A DNA stretch of 64,000 bases, from contig NZ_JARUND010000002.1 in assembly GCF_036898825.1 (NCBI RefSeq), positions 1,240,001 through 1,304,000 of the forward strand. The letters run 5' to 3'. Shown piece after piece: positions 15,686 to 24,903 of the stretch (the first letter of the stretch is position 1; every line of letters starts with the position of its first letter). This stretch comes from Streptomyces sp. B21-083 (GTDB lineage Bacteria > Actinomycetota > Actinomycetes > Streptomycetales > Streptomycetaceae). The position numbers were made by a program, and so were the translations under genes. A model generated the notes under the pieces. It was given only the letters and a program-made list of their open reading frames with translations. It had not been told where the DNA came from and searched no databases.

Positions 15686-18534
15686 ACCGTTCCGTTCTCG
15701 GTGGAGCCGAAGGTGAAGGAGGAGAGGCGGAAGTCGCCGTGCAGGGTCAGGTACAGGTCGTGGGGGCCGTCGCCGGGGGCGGTCGCGCCTGCGGTCACCG
15801 TCGTCCACGTGTAGCGGCTGCCGGTGACCGGTGGAGCGAGCGACGCCAAGAGCCGGTCGCCGGCCCTGACTTCGAGGCGTGCCTCAGCCGACCCGGCACT
15901 CTCGCGCGCGGTTTCCGCCTCGAAACGGGTGACGCCGGACAGGTCGACGGACCTGAACAGCAGTGCCGCCGGGCGAGCGGGATCGGTCGGGGTGACCGCG
16001 TCTCCGGCGAGACGGGTGGCATCGACGAGGGTGACGTCCGTGTAGTCGTCGAAGTCGGTCGCCGCGGTGCGCCGGTCGACGACCCCGCGGGGTTCGGGGG
16101 CGGGCCCGGTCACCGTCAACGGCGCGGCGAGGACGACGTGTTGCGCGGAGCGGGCGACGAGGACCTCGTAGGCGCCGGGGTCCACGGTGAAGGCTCCGGT
16201 GGCCACGTCCCAGTGCGCGAGTTGCTCGGCCGGGAGCCGGAAGGCCACCTCCCGGCGTTCCCCTGCCTCCAGGCGCACCTTGCGGAAGCCGACGAGTTTC
16301 AGCCGGGGCGCCTCGTAACGGGCGTTCACGGCACGGACGTAGAGCTGGACCACCTCGCTGCCGGACCGCGTCCCGGTGTTGGACAGCGTCACCGTGGCGT
16401 CCAGCTCGCCGTCCTGTCCCATCGTGGGCGTGGACAGCCGCAGGTCGCCGTAGCCGAAGTCGGTGTAGGACAGACCGTGGCCGAAGGCGTACAGGGGTGC
16501 TTCGCGGTGGTACTGGTAGGTCCAGCCGGCCTTGATGACGTCGTAGTCGAGCCTGGGCGGGAGCTCGTCGTCGCCGCGATACCAGGTCTGCGGCAGTCGG
16601 CCCGAGGGTTCGGCCTCGCCGAGCAGTACGGCGGCCAGCGCCCGCCCTGTCTCCTGCCCGCCGTGGGAGGTCCACACCACGGCGGGCAGGTGCTTGTCCG
16701 CCCAGTCGAGGGCGTACGGGTAGCTGCTCATGACGACCAGCGCGGTCTCCGGCCGGACCGCGGCGACCTCGCGCAGCAGAGCCTCCTGAGCGGCGGGCAG
16801 AGCGATGCCCGTACGGTCCTCGGTCTCGCGGCCGTTGATGAGCGGGTGGTTGCCGAGGACGACGACGGCGACATCCGCCGCCGCTGCGGCGCTGCGCGCC
16901 TCGGCGTGGCCGTCCCGCAGCAGTTCGCGCTGCCAGCGTTCGGCGTCCTGCGGGGTGTCGGCGGTGACGGTGACCCTGCCGTCGTCCGGGTCGACAGCGG
17001 CGTAGCGGCCGGTGCGGACGTTGCGCAGGAGCACGGTGTCGGCGTCACCGAGGGGATCGGGCTCCAGCAGGAACCTCTCGTCGACGAACCAGGTCTTGAT
17101 CACCTCGCGGTCGGCGGCGAGCGAGTCGTCGTCCCTGCGGGTGAGGTAGCGGCCGGTCGCGGCGTCGCGCAGGGTCAGCACCCCGTCGCCCCACTCCGAC
17201 ACGTCGTACGCGGCCCCGCCGAGCGGTTCGCCCGTGGTGTGCGAGCGCAGGGCGATCCGGTCGGCGCCCTCCACGGTGACGATGTCAGGAGCCATCGCGC
17301 GCAGCCCTGACGCGATGCCGACCTGGTAGGGCAGGGTGCCGGTGGACCAGTCCTCGTACACGACGTCGGCGAGCGGGCCGATGACAGCGACGCGCGGTGT
17401 GCGGTCCGCCCGGAGCGGCAGCAGGCCGTCGTTCTTGAGCAGCACCACCGACTCGGTCGCGGCGCGCAGGGCGAGCGCGCGGTGTTCGGGGCTGTCGATC
17501 ACCTCGGGGCCGATACCGGCGTACGGGTCGAGGTCGGGGTCGAACTCGCCGAGCCTGAAGCGGAGTCGCAGCTGGCGTCGTACCGCGCGGTCGATGTCCG
17601 CCTCGTCGATCAGGCCGCGCTCCAGGGCTTCACGCAACCGCCCGACCGTGATCCCGCTGTCCTCGTTCAGGTCGGTGAAGCTGTCGATCCCGGCTTTCAG
17701 CGCCGCGCCGTGCCCCTGGGCGTGATCGTCGAAGTAGTGCTCATGTTCTACCAGGTTGGACGGTGCCTGGGCATCACTGACGACGAACAGCTCGTGCCCG
17801 GTCGGCTCGGCCCAGCCGCGCAGTTCCTCCAGGAGCGGACTGACGTGACAGGGGCGGCCGTTGACCAGGTTGTACGCGGCCATCGCGCCCGTCGCCGCAC
17901 CCGAGGCGATCACCGGGCGGAAGGCGGCCATGTCGTACTCCCGCAGGACGCGGGGGCGCAGACCGGAGGAGGTGACGGAGCGGTCGTCCTCGTTGTTGTA
18001 GGCGAGGAAGTGCTTGAGCACGCCGGCCGCGCGCAGAAAGGTGGGATGGTCACCGGCCAGCCCCCGGCAGTAGGCCGTGCCGAGCCGCGCGGTGTGCACC
18101 GGGTCCTCGGAGTAGCCCTCCTCGTTACGGCCCCAGCGCGGGTCACGCAGCAGGTTCACCACCGGCGCCCACGCCTGCAGGCTGTTGACGCCGACACCGT
18201 TCGCCGTCGGACGGTGATAGTGGAAGGCACGCAGTTCGACCGAGATCGCCTCGGCCACCTCGCGCACCAGGTCCTCGTCCCAGGTCGCGCCCAACCCGAC
18301 AGCCTGCGGAAACACCGTCGCCTCACCGAGCCAGGACACCCCGTGCAGCACCTCCGTACCCGTACGGAACGCGGCGATGCCCAGGCGCTCGACGGCCGGC
18401 GTGTACTGGTGCAGCAGCGCGATCCGCTCGTCGAGCGTGAGCCGACCGAGGAGGTCGTCGACCCGCTTGTCGACCGGCAGCGCCGGGTCACGGAACGGCA
18501 GGCGGTGGTCGGTGGACAGGTGCGGAGAATCCAC
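15682..18534 (-). CDS. GH3 beta-glucosidase/beta-xylosidase with beta-trefoil-like insertion
   Basis: 950-aa family 3 glycosidase without signal peptide. The N-terminal barrel has GVGVNSLQAWAPVVNLLRDP, KHFLAYNNE, and the nucleophile Asp in ELFVVSDAQAP. The second domain has LLKNDGLLPL, an acid/base Glu candidate in NGRETEDRTGIALP, and WTSHGGQETGRALAAVL. A fibronectin-III-like domain follows (YAFGHGLSYTDF onward). Between the halves of the second domain an insertion (GVLTLRDAATGRYLTRRDDD... LLRNVRTGRYAAV) resembles fascin/ricin-type trefoil repeats. GTG 18534 was chosen because AGGGG lies 8 nt upstream; the open frame upstream crosses the operator. It is the first gene of the leftward operon. 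Confidence 0.94.
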   Translation of the reverse strand: MDSPHLSTDHRLPFRDPALPVDKRVDDLLGRLTLDERIALLHQYTPAVERLGIAAFRTGTEVLHGVSWLGEATVFPQAVGLGATWDEDLVREVAEAISVELRAFHYHRPTANGVGVNSLQAWAPVVNLLRDPRWGRNEEGYSEDPVHTARLGTAYCRGLAGDHPTFLRAAGVLKHFLAYNNEDDRSVTSSGLRPRVLREYDMAAFRPVIASGAATGAMAAYNLVNGRPCHVSPLLEELRGWAEPTGHELFVVSDAQAPSNLVEHEHYFDDHAQGHGAALKAGIDSFTDLNEDSGITVGRLREALERGLIDEADIDRAVRRQLRLRFRLGEFDPDLDPYAGIGPEVIDSPEHRALALRAATESVVLLKNDGLLPLRADRTPRVAVIGPLADVVYEDWSTGTLPYQVGIASGLRAMAPDIVTVEGADRIALRSHTTGEPLGGAAYDVSEWGDGVLTLRDAATGRYLTRRDDDSLAADREVIKTWFVDERFLLEPDPLGDADTVLLRNVRTGRYAAVDPDDGRVTVTADTPQDAERWQRELLRDGHAEARSAAAAADVAVVVLGNHPLINGRETEDRTGIALPAAQEALLREVAAVRPETALVVMSSYPYALDWADKHLPAVVWTSHGGQETGRALAAVLLGEAEPSGRLPQTWYRGDDELPPRLDYDVIKAGWTYQYHREAPLYAFGHGLSYTDFGYGDLRLSTPTMGQDGELDATVTLSNTGTRSGSEVVQLYVRAVNARYEAPRLKLVGFRKVRLEAGERREVAFRLPAEQLAHWDVATGAFTVDPGAYEVLVARSAQHVVLAAPLTVTGPAPEPRGVVDRRTAATDFDDYTDVTLVDATRLAGDAVTPTDPARPAALLFRSVDLSGVTRFEAETARESAGSAEARLEVRAGDRLLASLAPPVTGSRYTWTTVTAGATAPGDGPHDLYLTLHGDFRLSSFTFGSTENGTV

Positions 18535-18561
18535 GAGGTGAACCCCTGAGTAGACGGGATG

Positions 18562-18575
18562 TTGAAGCGCTTCGA
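18562..18575. promoter_or_regulatory. LacI-type operator (TTGAAGCGCTTCGA), GH3 side
   Basis: A near-perfect palindrome with a 10-bp perfect core GAAGCGCTTC, 28 bp upstream of the GH3 start. The identical core recurs at 18685-18694 before the divergent GH42 gene. LacI/GalR repressors of Streptomyces glycosidase operons bind sites of this form, and a LacI DNA-binding remnant lies at 24490-24742. Confidence 0.7.
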
Positions 18576-18683
18576 CGCTGCCATCCCTCCCCACGGACTG
18601 TCAATGATGGGAGGACAAGGATGTTTCTCAGCTTTCGGCCCTCTTGTTTCGTGAGAAACATGTCATTAGCGTTCGCCGCCGGG

Positions 18684-18697
18684 TGAAGCGCTTCGAC
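18684..18697. promoter_or_regulatory. LacI-type operator (TGAAGCGCTTCGAC), GH42 side
   Basis: Same GAAGCGCTTC core as at 18565-18574, centred about 50 bp upstream of the GH42 start and 120 bp from the first site. Both divergent operons are thus probably under one repressor, and the two sites could support looping. Confidence 0.7.
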
Positions 18698-18739
18698 GCC
18701 CGCCTACGTGCCCAGCACATCTCTCAAGAAGGAGGAGTC

Positions 18740-20725
18740 ATGACCTCGTACAGCCTGACCGACCGCCTGGGCGGACTCGCCTTCGGTGGTGACTACAACC
18801 CCGAGCAGTGGGACGAACCGGTGTGGAAGGAGGACGACGACCTGATGCGCCGCGCCAGGGTCAACCTGGCCACCGTCGGCGTCTTCTCCTGGGCACTGCT
18901 GGAACCGGAGGAGGGCCGCTACGACTTCGCCTGGCTGGACGCCCACATCGACCGTCTGCACGCGAACGGCGTGGCCGTCGACCTGGCCACCCCCACCGCC
19001 TCCCCGCCCCCCTGGTTCACCCTGGCCCACCCGGACGCGTTGACGGTCCGGCCCGACGGCACCCGCCTCGTCCACGGCAGCCGGGACACGTACTGTCTCG
19101 CCGCGCCCGCGTACCGGAACGCGGCCCGCCGGATCGCCGGGAAACTCGCCGAACGCTACGGCGACCACCCTGCTCTGGCGCTGTGGCACGTGCACAACGA
19201 GTACGTCACGCTGTGCTACTGCGATCACACGGCCGCCGCCTTCCGGATCTGGCTGCGCGCCCGCCACGGATCGCTGGACGACCTCAACGAGGCCTGGGGA
19301 ACGGCCTTCTGGAGCCAGCGCTACACCTCCTGGGAGCAGGTGCTCCCGCCGCGTGCCACCAACTGGCACAAGAACCCCGGCCAGGCCCTGGACTTCCACC
19401 GCTTCTGGTCCGACGAGGTCATCGCCGCCTACGGCGAGCAGCGCGACGCGATCCGCGCGCACAGCGACCGGCCGGTGACGACCAACCTGATGCTGCCCGC
19501 GTACCAGAACATCGACCTGTGGGCCCTCGCCCGCGAACTCGACGTCGTCAGCTCCGACCAGTACCCGAGTTCACCCGGCGTGGACGCCGCCGCCGACGTC
19601 GCCTTCCACGCCGACCGAGCCCGCTCGCTGGGCGGCGGCCGCCCCTGGCTGCTGATGGAGCAGGGCACCAACACCGTCTACGACGGCGACCGGGTCCTCG
19701 CCAAGGAGCCGGGGGACATCCTGCGCCACACCCTCGGCCACATCGCGCGCGGCTCGGAGGGTGCCCTCTTCTTCCAGTGGCGGCAGTCCCGGGCCGGCGC
19801 CGAGACCTGGCACTCGGCGATGGTGCCGCACGCCGGGCCCGACAGCCGGATCTTCCGCGAGGTCACCCAGACCGGGGAGGCGGTCGCCCGGCTCGGCGAA
19901 CTGGCGGGGTCGACGGTCTCCGCGCAGGTCGCCGTCCTGCACGGCCCGGACGCCTGGTGGGCCCTCGGCGTGGACGGCCTGCCCTCCCCCGAGCTCGACT
20001 ATCACGCGGCGCTCCGCCGTGCGCACCGCATGCTGTGGGACGCGGGTGTCACGGTCGACTTCGCCCACCCCGAACACGAGTTGAGCCGCTACCCGCTGGT
20101 CGTCGCCCCGGCCCTGTTCCTCCTCTCCGACGCGGCCGCCGAGAATCTGCGCCACTACGTCGCCGGCGGCGGGACGCTCCTCGTGCAGCACGCGAGCGGC
20201 TACGTCGACGACCGCCTGCACGCCCGCCTCGGCGGCTACCCGGCCGCTCCCCTGCGTGAGGCGCTGGGCATCCGTGTCGAGGAGTACCGGCCGCTGCGAC
20301 GCGACGAACGGATCGCCCTGTCGGACGGCGCCCAGGGCACCACGTGGAGCGAGTCCTTGCGCACCGAGGGCGCCGAGACGCTCGCCACCTACACCCAGGG
20401 GATGCTCGACGGCAGCCCGGCGGTGACCCGTCACCGCTTCGGCACCGGGCAGGGATGGTACGTCTCGACCCTCCTCGACGACGCCGACCACCGCACGCTG
20501 ATCGCCCGGCTGCTCGACGAGGCTGGAGTGGGCCCGGAGATGCCCGGCCTGGATCCGCAGGTCGAGGCCACCACCCGACGCGCCCCCGACGGCCGCCGCT
20601 GGCGCTTCCTGCTCAACCACCGCACCGCGCCCGTTCCTCTGCCCGAGCGCGCCCACGATCTGCTCACGGGCGGCATCGTGTCCGAGTTGCCCGCCGGCGG
20701 CTGCGCCGTGCTTCGCACCACCTGA
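18740..20725 (+). CDS. GH42 beta-galactosidase
   Basis: 661-aa cytoplasmic family 42 enzyme of typical length. The N-terminus has the signature FGGDYNPEQWDEPVW; the acid/base Glu is in LWHVHNEYVTLCYC and the nucleophile Glu in WLLMEQGTNTVYDGD. The trimerisation and C-terminal small domains are present (LLVQHASGYVDDRL; FGTGQGWYVSTLLD). ATG 18740 has AAGGAGG upstream. First gene of the rightward operon with GH36 and GH43. It would release galactose from short oligosaccharides. Confidence 0.95.
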   Translation: MTSYSLTDRLGGLAFGGDYNPEQWDEPVWKEDDDLMRRARVNLATVGVFSWALLEPEEGRYDFAWLDAHIDRLHANGVAVDLATPTASPPPWFTLAHPDALTVRPDGTRLVHGSRDTYCLAAPAYRNAARRIAGKLAERYGDHPALALWHVHNEYVTLCYCDHTAAAFRIWLRARHGSLDDLNEAWGTAFWSQRYTSWEQVLPPRATNWHKNPGQALDFHRFWSDEVIAAYGEQRDAIRAHSDRPVTTNLMLPAYQNIDLWALARELDVVSSDQYPSSPGVDAAADVAFHADRARSLGGGRPWLLMEQGTNTVYDGDRVLAKEPGDILRHTLGHIARGSEGALFFQWRQSRAGAETWHSAMVPHAGPDSRIFREVTQTGEAVARLGELAGSTVSAQVAVLHGPDAWWALGVDGLPSPELDYHAALRRAHRMLWDAGVTVDFAHPEHELSRYPLVVAPALFLLSDAAAENLRHYVAGGGTLLVQHASGYVDDRLHARLGGYPAAPLREALGIRVEEYRPLRRDERIALSDGAQGTTWSESLRTEGAETLATYTQGMLDGSPAVTRHRFGTGQGWYVSTLLDDADHRTLIARLLDEAGVGPEMPGLDPQVEATTRRAPDGRRWRFLLNHRTAPVPLPERAHDLLTGGIVSELPAGGCAVLRTT

Positions 20726-20762
20726 GTACGGTCCCCTCCAGTCCCTCATCAGAAAGGCGCCC

Positions 20763-22901
20763 ATGACCAGTGCACCGCAGCTCCTCCGGTGGGGCCACCA
20801 GGCTCTGGAGGTCGAGATCGGCGTCGGCGAGGACGGCGTCGCCCGCCTCACCGGTGTCGGCGCCCCCGGCGAGGCTCCGCCCGAAAGGCGCTCGTGGCCT
20901 CCGCTGCCCCTGGTGGAGGTCATGGCCGCCGGTCATGGCCGCGCATGGTCGGGCGGGCGTCTCATCGACACGTCTCTCGGCGGACGGCTGCGGTACCGCA
21001 CGCACCGGGTGACCCGCGACGGCGAGTGGCACGTACTCACCGTCGAACTCCTCGACCCCGAGACGGGGCTCCTCGCGGAGGTGACCTACCGCTCGCCGGA
21101 CGGCGTGCCCGTACTGCGCGCCGAGGTACTCCTGCGCAACGACGGGGACACCGCCCTGCATCTGGAGTCGGTCTCCTCCCTCGTCGTGGGCTGCCTCGCG
21201 GACGGCCCGCAGGCCATCGACGCCGCCGATCTGCTGTGGGCCGCGAACGACTGGGTCGCCGAATGCCGTTGGCAGCGCAGCCCGATGCGGGTGACCTCGC
21301 CGGTCCTCGCCGACCGCGTGGTCTACGACAACGGCAAGGGGGAGTTCACGCGGACCGGCCGTGGCGTGTGGTCCAGCTGTGGCCGGCTGCCCATGGGCGG
21401 GCTGACCGACCGTCACTCGGGCCGCACCTGGCTGTGGCAGATCGAGCACAACGGCGGCGGCTGGCACTGGGAGTGCGGAGAGCGCGACACGCTGGCCTAC
21501 CTGGCACTGTTCGGCCCGAACGACACCCACCACGGCTGGCGGCAGCCCCTGGAGCCGGGCGCGGAGTTCCGCACGGTGCCCGTCGCCCTCGCCTTCACCG
21601 ACGCGGGCGGCCCCGACGAGGCGTTCGCCGCGCTCACCCGCTACCGCCGCGCCCTGCGCCGGCCGCACCCCGACCATCAGCGGCTGCCCGTCATCTTCAA
21701 CGACTACATGAACTGCCTGATGGGCGACCCCACCACGGAGAAACTGCTGCCGCTGGTCGACGCGGCGGCCGACGCGGGCGCGGAGTACTTCGTCATCGAC
21801 GCCGGCTGGTACGACGGCGAGGACGGCGGCTGGTGGGACAGCGTCGGCGCCTGGGAACCGGCCGCCTCCCGTTTCCCCGGCAAGCGCGGCATCCACGAGG
21901 TACTGGACCGTATCCGGGAGCGCGGTATGGTGCCCGGGCTGTGGCTGGAGCCGGAGGTGATCGGCGTCCGCAGCCCCATGTCCACGTCCCTGCCCGACGA
22001 GGCGTTCTTCCGCCGCGACGGCATCCGCGTCACCGAGACCGGCCGCCACCACCTCGACCTGCGCCACCCCGCCGCCCGCGCCCACCTGGACCAGGTCGTG
22101 GACCGCCTGGTCGGCGAGTGGGGCGTCGGCTACCTCAAACTCGATCACAACATCGACCCCGGCTCCGGCACCAGCGCCCACCCCGGCGAGACCCCGGGCG
22201 CCGGACTGCTCGGCCACAACCGCGCCCAACTGGACTGGCTCGACAGCGTCCTGGACCGCTACCCGCACCTGGTGATCGAGAACTGCTCCTCCGGCGGCAT
22301 GCGCTGGGACTACGCACTGTTGTCCCGGCTGCAACTGCAGTCCACCAGCGACCAGCAGAACCTCCAGCTCTACGCCCCCATCGCGGCCTCCGCACCGACG
22401 GCCGTCACCCCCGAACAGGGCGCCGTCTGGGCCTACCCGCTCCCGGAGCACTCGCCGGACGAGGTGGCCTTCACCATGGCCAACGCCCTCCTCGGCCGTA
22501 TCCACCTGTCCGGCCTGCTCCCGGACCTGCCGCCCGAGTCGCGCGCCCTGGTGCACGAGGCCGTCACCGCGTACAAGGCCGTCCGCACCGACCTGGCCCA
22601 GGCCGTCCCCGCGTGGCCGCTGGGCTTGCCGGCCTGGGACGACCCCTGGCTCGCCCTGGCACTCCACACCCCGGACACCACCTACCTCACCGTCTGGCGC
22701 CGCCCCGGCAAGGACGCCACCGCGACTCTCCCCCTGCCCCACCTCCACGGCTTCGCGGCCCGGGTAGAGGTGCTCTACCCCGCGGCGAGCCAGGCCGTCA
22801 TCTCCTGGAACCCGGACACCGCCGACCTCACCGTCACGCTGCCCTCGGCCCCGTCCGCGGTACTGCTCCGCCTCACCCACGCGGCGCCCCACACCCCCTG
22901 A
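20763..22901 (+). CDS. GH36 alpha-galactosidase
   Basis: 712-aa cytoplasmic enzyme of the bacterial RafA/MelA-like GH36 group. After an N-terminal beta-supersandwich, the barrel shows VIFNDYMNCLMGDPTTEKLL, YFVIDAGWYDGEDGGWW, PGLWLEPEVIG, the nucleophile Asp in GYLKLDHNID, IENCSSGGMRWDY, and the acid/base Asp in LQSTSDQQN. GH36 enzymes usually have a Trp before the nucleophile motif Asp; here it is Leu. It begins 37 bp after GH42, with AGAAAGG upstream, and acts on terminal alpha-galactose. Confidence 0.95.
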   Translation: MTSAPQLLRWGHQALEVEIGVGEDGVARLTGVGAPGEAPPERRSWPPLPLVEVMAAGHGRAWSGGRLIDTSLGGRLRYRTHRVTRDGEWHVLTVELLDPETGLLAEVTYRSPDGVPVLRAEVLLRNDGDTALHLESVSSLVVGCLADGPQAIDAADLLWAANDWVAECRWQRSPMRVTSPVLADRVVYDNGKGEFTRTGRGVWSSCGRLPMGGLTDRHSGRTWLWQIEHNGGGWHWECGERDTLAYLALFGPNDTHHGWRQPLEPGAEFRTVPVALAFTDAGGPDEAFAALTRYRRALRRPHPDHQRLPVIFNDYMNCLMGDPTTEKLLPLVDAAADAGAEYFVIDAGWYDGEDGGWWDSVGAWEPAASRFPGKRGIHEVLDRIRERGMVPGLWLEPEVIGVRSPMSTSLPDEAFFRRDGIRVTETGRHHLDLRHPAARAHLDQVVDRLVGEWGVGYLKLDHNIDPGSGTSAHPGETPGAGLLGHNRAQLDWLDSVLDRYPHLVIENCSSGGMRWDYALLSRLQLQSTSDQQNLQLYAPIAASAPTAVTPEQGAVWAYPLPEHSPDEVAFTMANALLGRIHLSGLLPDLPPESRALVHEAVTAYKAVRTDLAQAVPAWPLGLPAWDDPWLALALHTPDTTYLTVWRRPGKDATATLPLPHLHGFAARVEVLYPAASQAVISWNPDTADLTVTLPSAPSAVLLRLTHAAPHTP

Positions 22902-22939
22902 GTGCGCCAATGCACCAACTCCTGAAGGGATTTGACCGA

Positions 22940-24460
22940 GTGTCAGACAAGCAGCGGGCGGACGGCACCTTCGCCAACCCCGTGATCCCCGGCTTCCACC
23001 CCGACCCCAGCATCTGCCGCGTGGGCGACGACTACTACCTCGTGTGCTCCAGTTTCGAGTACTTCCCCGGCATCCCCGTCTTCCACAGCCGCGACCTGCT
23101 GCACTGGACGCAGATCGGCAACGCCCTCGACCGGCCCAGTCAGCTCCGTCTCACCACCGCCACCCCGTCCTCCGGCGGTATCTACGCCCCCACCCTGCGC
23201 CACCACGACGACCGCTTCTGGCTGATCGTCACCAACGTGACCCAGGGCGGCGGCAACATGCTGTTCTCCGCCACCGACCCCGCCGGACCCTGGTCCGACC
23301 CGGTCCAGCTGCCAGACATCCCGGGCATCGACCCGGACCTCGCCTGGGACCAGGACAACACCTGCTGGTGCACGATCGCCGGAGTCTCACAGCTCCGCAT
23401 CGACCCGCACACCGGACAGACCTTCGGACCACCGCGCAGGATCTGGTCCGGCGCCCCCGGCGCCAAGGCACCCGAAGCACCACACCTCTACCGGATCGGC
23501 GACTACTGGTACCTGCTCATCGCCGAAGGCGGCACCGAACGCGGCCACAGCGTCTCCATCGCCCGCAGCCACACACCCACAGGCCCCTTCGAACCATGCC
23601 CGGACAACCCGATCCTCACCCACCGCAGCACCGACCACCCCATCCAGAACACCGGCCACGCAGACCTCGTCCAGGGACCCGACGACTCCTGGTGGATGGT
23701 GCTCCTCGGCGTCCGCCCACGCGGCGGAACCCCCGGCTGGCACGCACTGGGCCGCGAGACCTACCTGACACCTGTCGAGTGGGTGGACGACTGGCCCGTC
23801 ATCGGGGAGGTCCCGTCCGAACTGCCCGCCCCCGCCTGGCCGCTCGCCCCCGGACCCGCCGAAGACGTCCGCGACGACTTCGACCTCAGCGAACTGCACC
23901 CGCGATGGATCTCCGTCCGCGACCGACCCGCAGAACACTGCACCACCAAGGAACGGCCCAGCCGGCTCACCCTGCACGCCCGGGGCAACTCCCTGGACGA
24001 ACCCGACGTCATGTTCACCGGCCGCCGCCAACAACACCTCACCTGCCAGGCACGCACCCGCATCGACCCGGCCGAGGGACACGGCGGACTCGCCGTCCGC
24101 CTGGACGAAGAACACCACTACGAGATCGAAGCGTCCGAAGGCGAAGTACGCGTCCTCACCCGTATCGGACCCCTGCGCACCACCGTGGCGTCCCGCTCCG
24201 TAGCCGCCGGGCCCGTTATCCTCCGCCTCGACATCTCCGAAACCCCTCCCAACGGCCCCCGCACCGGCCCCGACCTCCTCACCTTCGGCATCGAGGAACC
24301 GGACAACACCTTCACCCCACTCGCCACCCTCGACGGCCGCTACCTGACCACCGAAGTCGCCGGCGGCTTCACCGGCCGAGTCATCGGCATGTACGCCGCG
24401 ATGGGCACCGTCCACTTCGACTGGTTCGACTACCAGCCACTCACCGTTCCTGTGGACTGA
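22940..24460 (+). CDS. GH43 beta-xylosidase / alpha-L-arabinofuranosidase
   Basis: 506-aa enzyme with a five-bladed propeller and a C-terminal beta-sandwich, the XynB-type architecture. The three catalytic acids are visible: Asp in PVIPGFHPDPSICR (base), Asp in PGIDPDLAWD (pKa modulator) and Glu in AKAPEAPHLY (acid). The C-terminal lectin-like domain starts near DDFDLSELHPRWISVRD. GTG 22940 was chosen, with GAAGGGA nine nt upstream; ATG 22910 is an alternative. It lies 38 bp after GH36 and has no signal peptide, so it works on imported oligosaccharides. Confidence 0.93.
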   Translation: MSDKQRADGTFANPVIPGFHPDPSICRVGDDYYLVCSSFEYFPGIPVFHSRDLLHWTQIGNALDRPSQLRLTTATPSSGGIYAPTLRHHDDRFWLIVTNVTQGGGNMLFSATDPAGPWSDPVQLPDIPGIDPDLAWDQDNTCWCTIAGVSQLRIDPHTGQTFGPPRRIWSGAPGAKAPEAPHLYRIGDYWYLLIAEGGTERGHSVSIARSHTPTGPFEPCPDNPILTHRSTDHPIQNTGHADLVQGPDDSWWMVLLGVRPRGGTPGWHALGRETYLTPVEWVDDWPVIGEVPSELPAPAWPLAPGPAEDVRDDFDLSELHPRWISVRDRPAEHCTTKERPSRLTLHARGNSLDEPDVMFTGRRQQHLTCQARTRIDPAEGHGGLAVRLDEEHHYEIEASEGEVRVLTRIGPLRTTVASRSVAAGPVILRLDISETPPNGPRTGPDLLTFGIEEPDNTFTPLATLDGRYLTTEVAGGFTGRVIGMYAAMGTVHFDWFDYQPLTVPVD

Positions 24461-24489
24461 GCGGGAGCGAGCCCGTTCAGCCGCGCGCC

Positions 24490-24742
24490 CCGAACGCAGC
24501 TCCACGAGGTTGCTGCGGTTCTTCGGAGGCCTGCGGTAGCCGTGCCGGTGGATCAGTTCCTCGATACGGGCCCGGGTCTCGTCGGACACCCCGGAGCGGC
24601 CGTTGAGCACCTTCGACACGGTGGGCACGAAGACGCCCGCGGTCTCGGCGATGTAGGCGATGGTCACCGCCGGACCGTCACCGCGACCGCTCCGCCCTTC
24701 CCGGTCCGGCGTCGGAGGTGTTTCTGATCGCTTGTCCGGCAC
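24490..24742 (-). pseudogene. LacI-family repressor reduced to its DNA-binding domain
   Basis: From GTG 24742 the leftward frame encodes a LacI helix-turn-helix (VTIAYIAETAGVFVPTVSKV then LNGRSGVSDETRARIEELIH) and the hinge up to RSNLVEL, about 84 residues. At that point the effector-binding domain should begin, but the sequence runs straight into the 3' end of the convergent GH43 gene. The frame has no early stop and continues antisense to GH43, so any product would have a nonsense tail. It was presumably the local repressor of the GH3 and GH42 operons, whose promoters still carry GAAGCGCTTC sites. Confidence 0.82.
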
Positions 24743-24903
24743 GGTCGCCTTTCCCCGGCCCCTCGCCCGGGGGAGCCGTCATTCTGACACCCCCTCGCCG
24801 GGCGGACGGCGACGCTCGCCCCTCCGACCGCCCCTTTCCCGTTGCCGTTGCGCACCCGCCGGACTCCGATCGGTGCTGCCGTTTGTCCTGTGCACGTGGG
24901 CCG

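Noticed and set aside
23387..24489. Continuation of the LacI frame antisense to GH43, suggesting a 451-aa protein
   Set aside because: The part beyond the hinge is antisense to the conserved GH43 catalytic and lectin domains and has no LacI effector-domain motifs.
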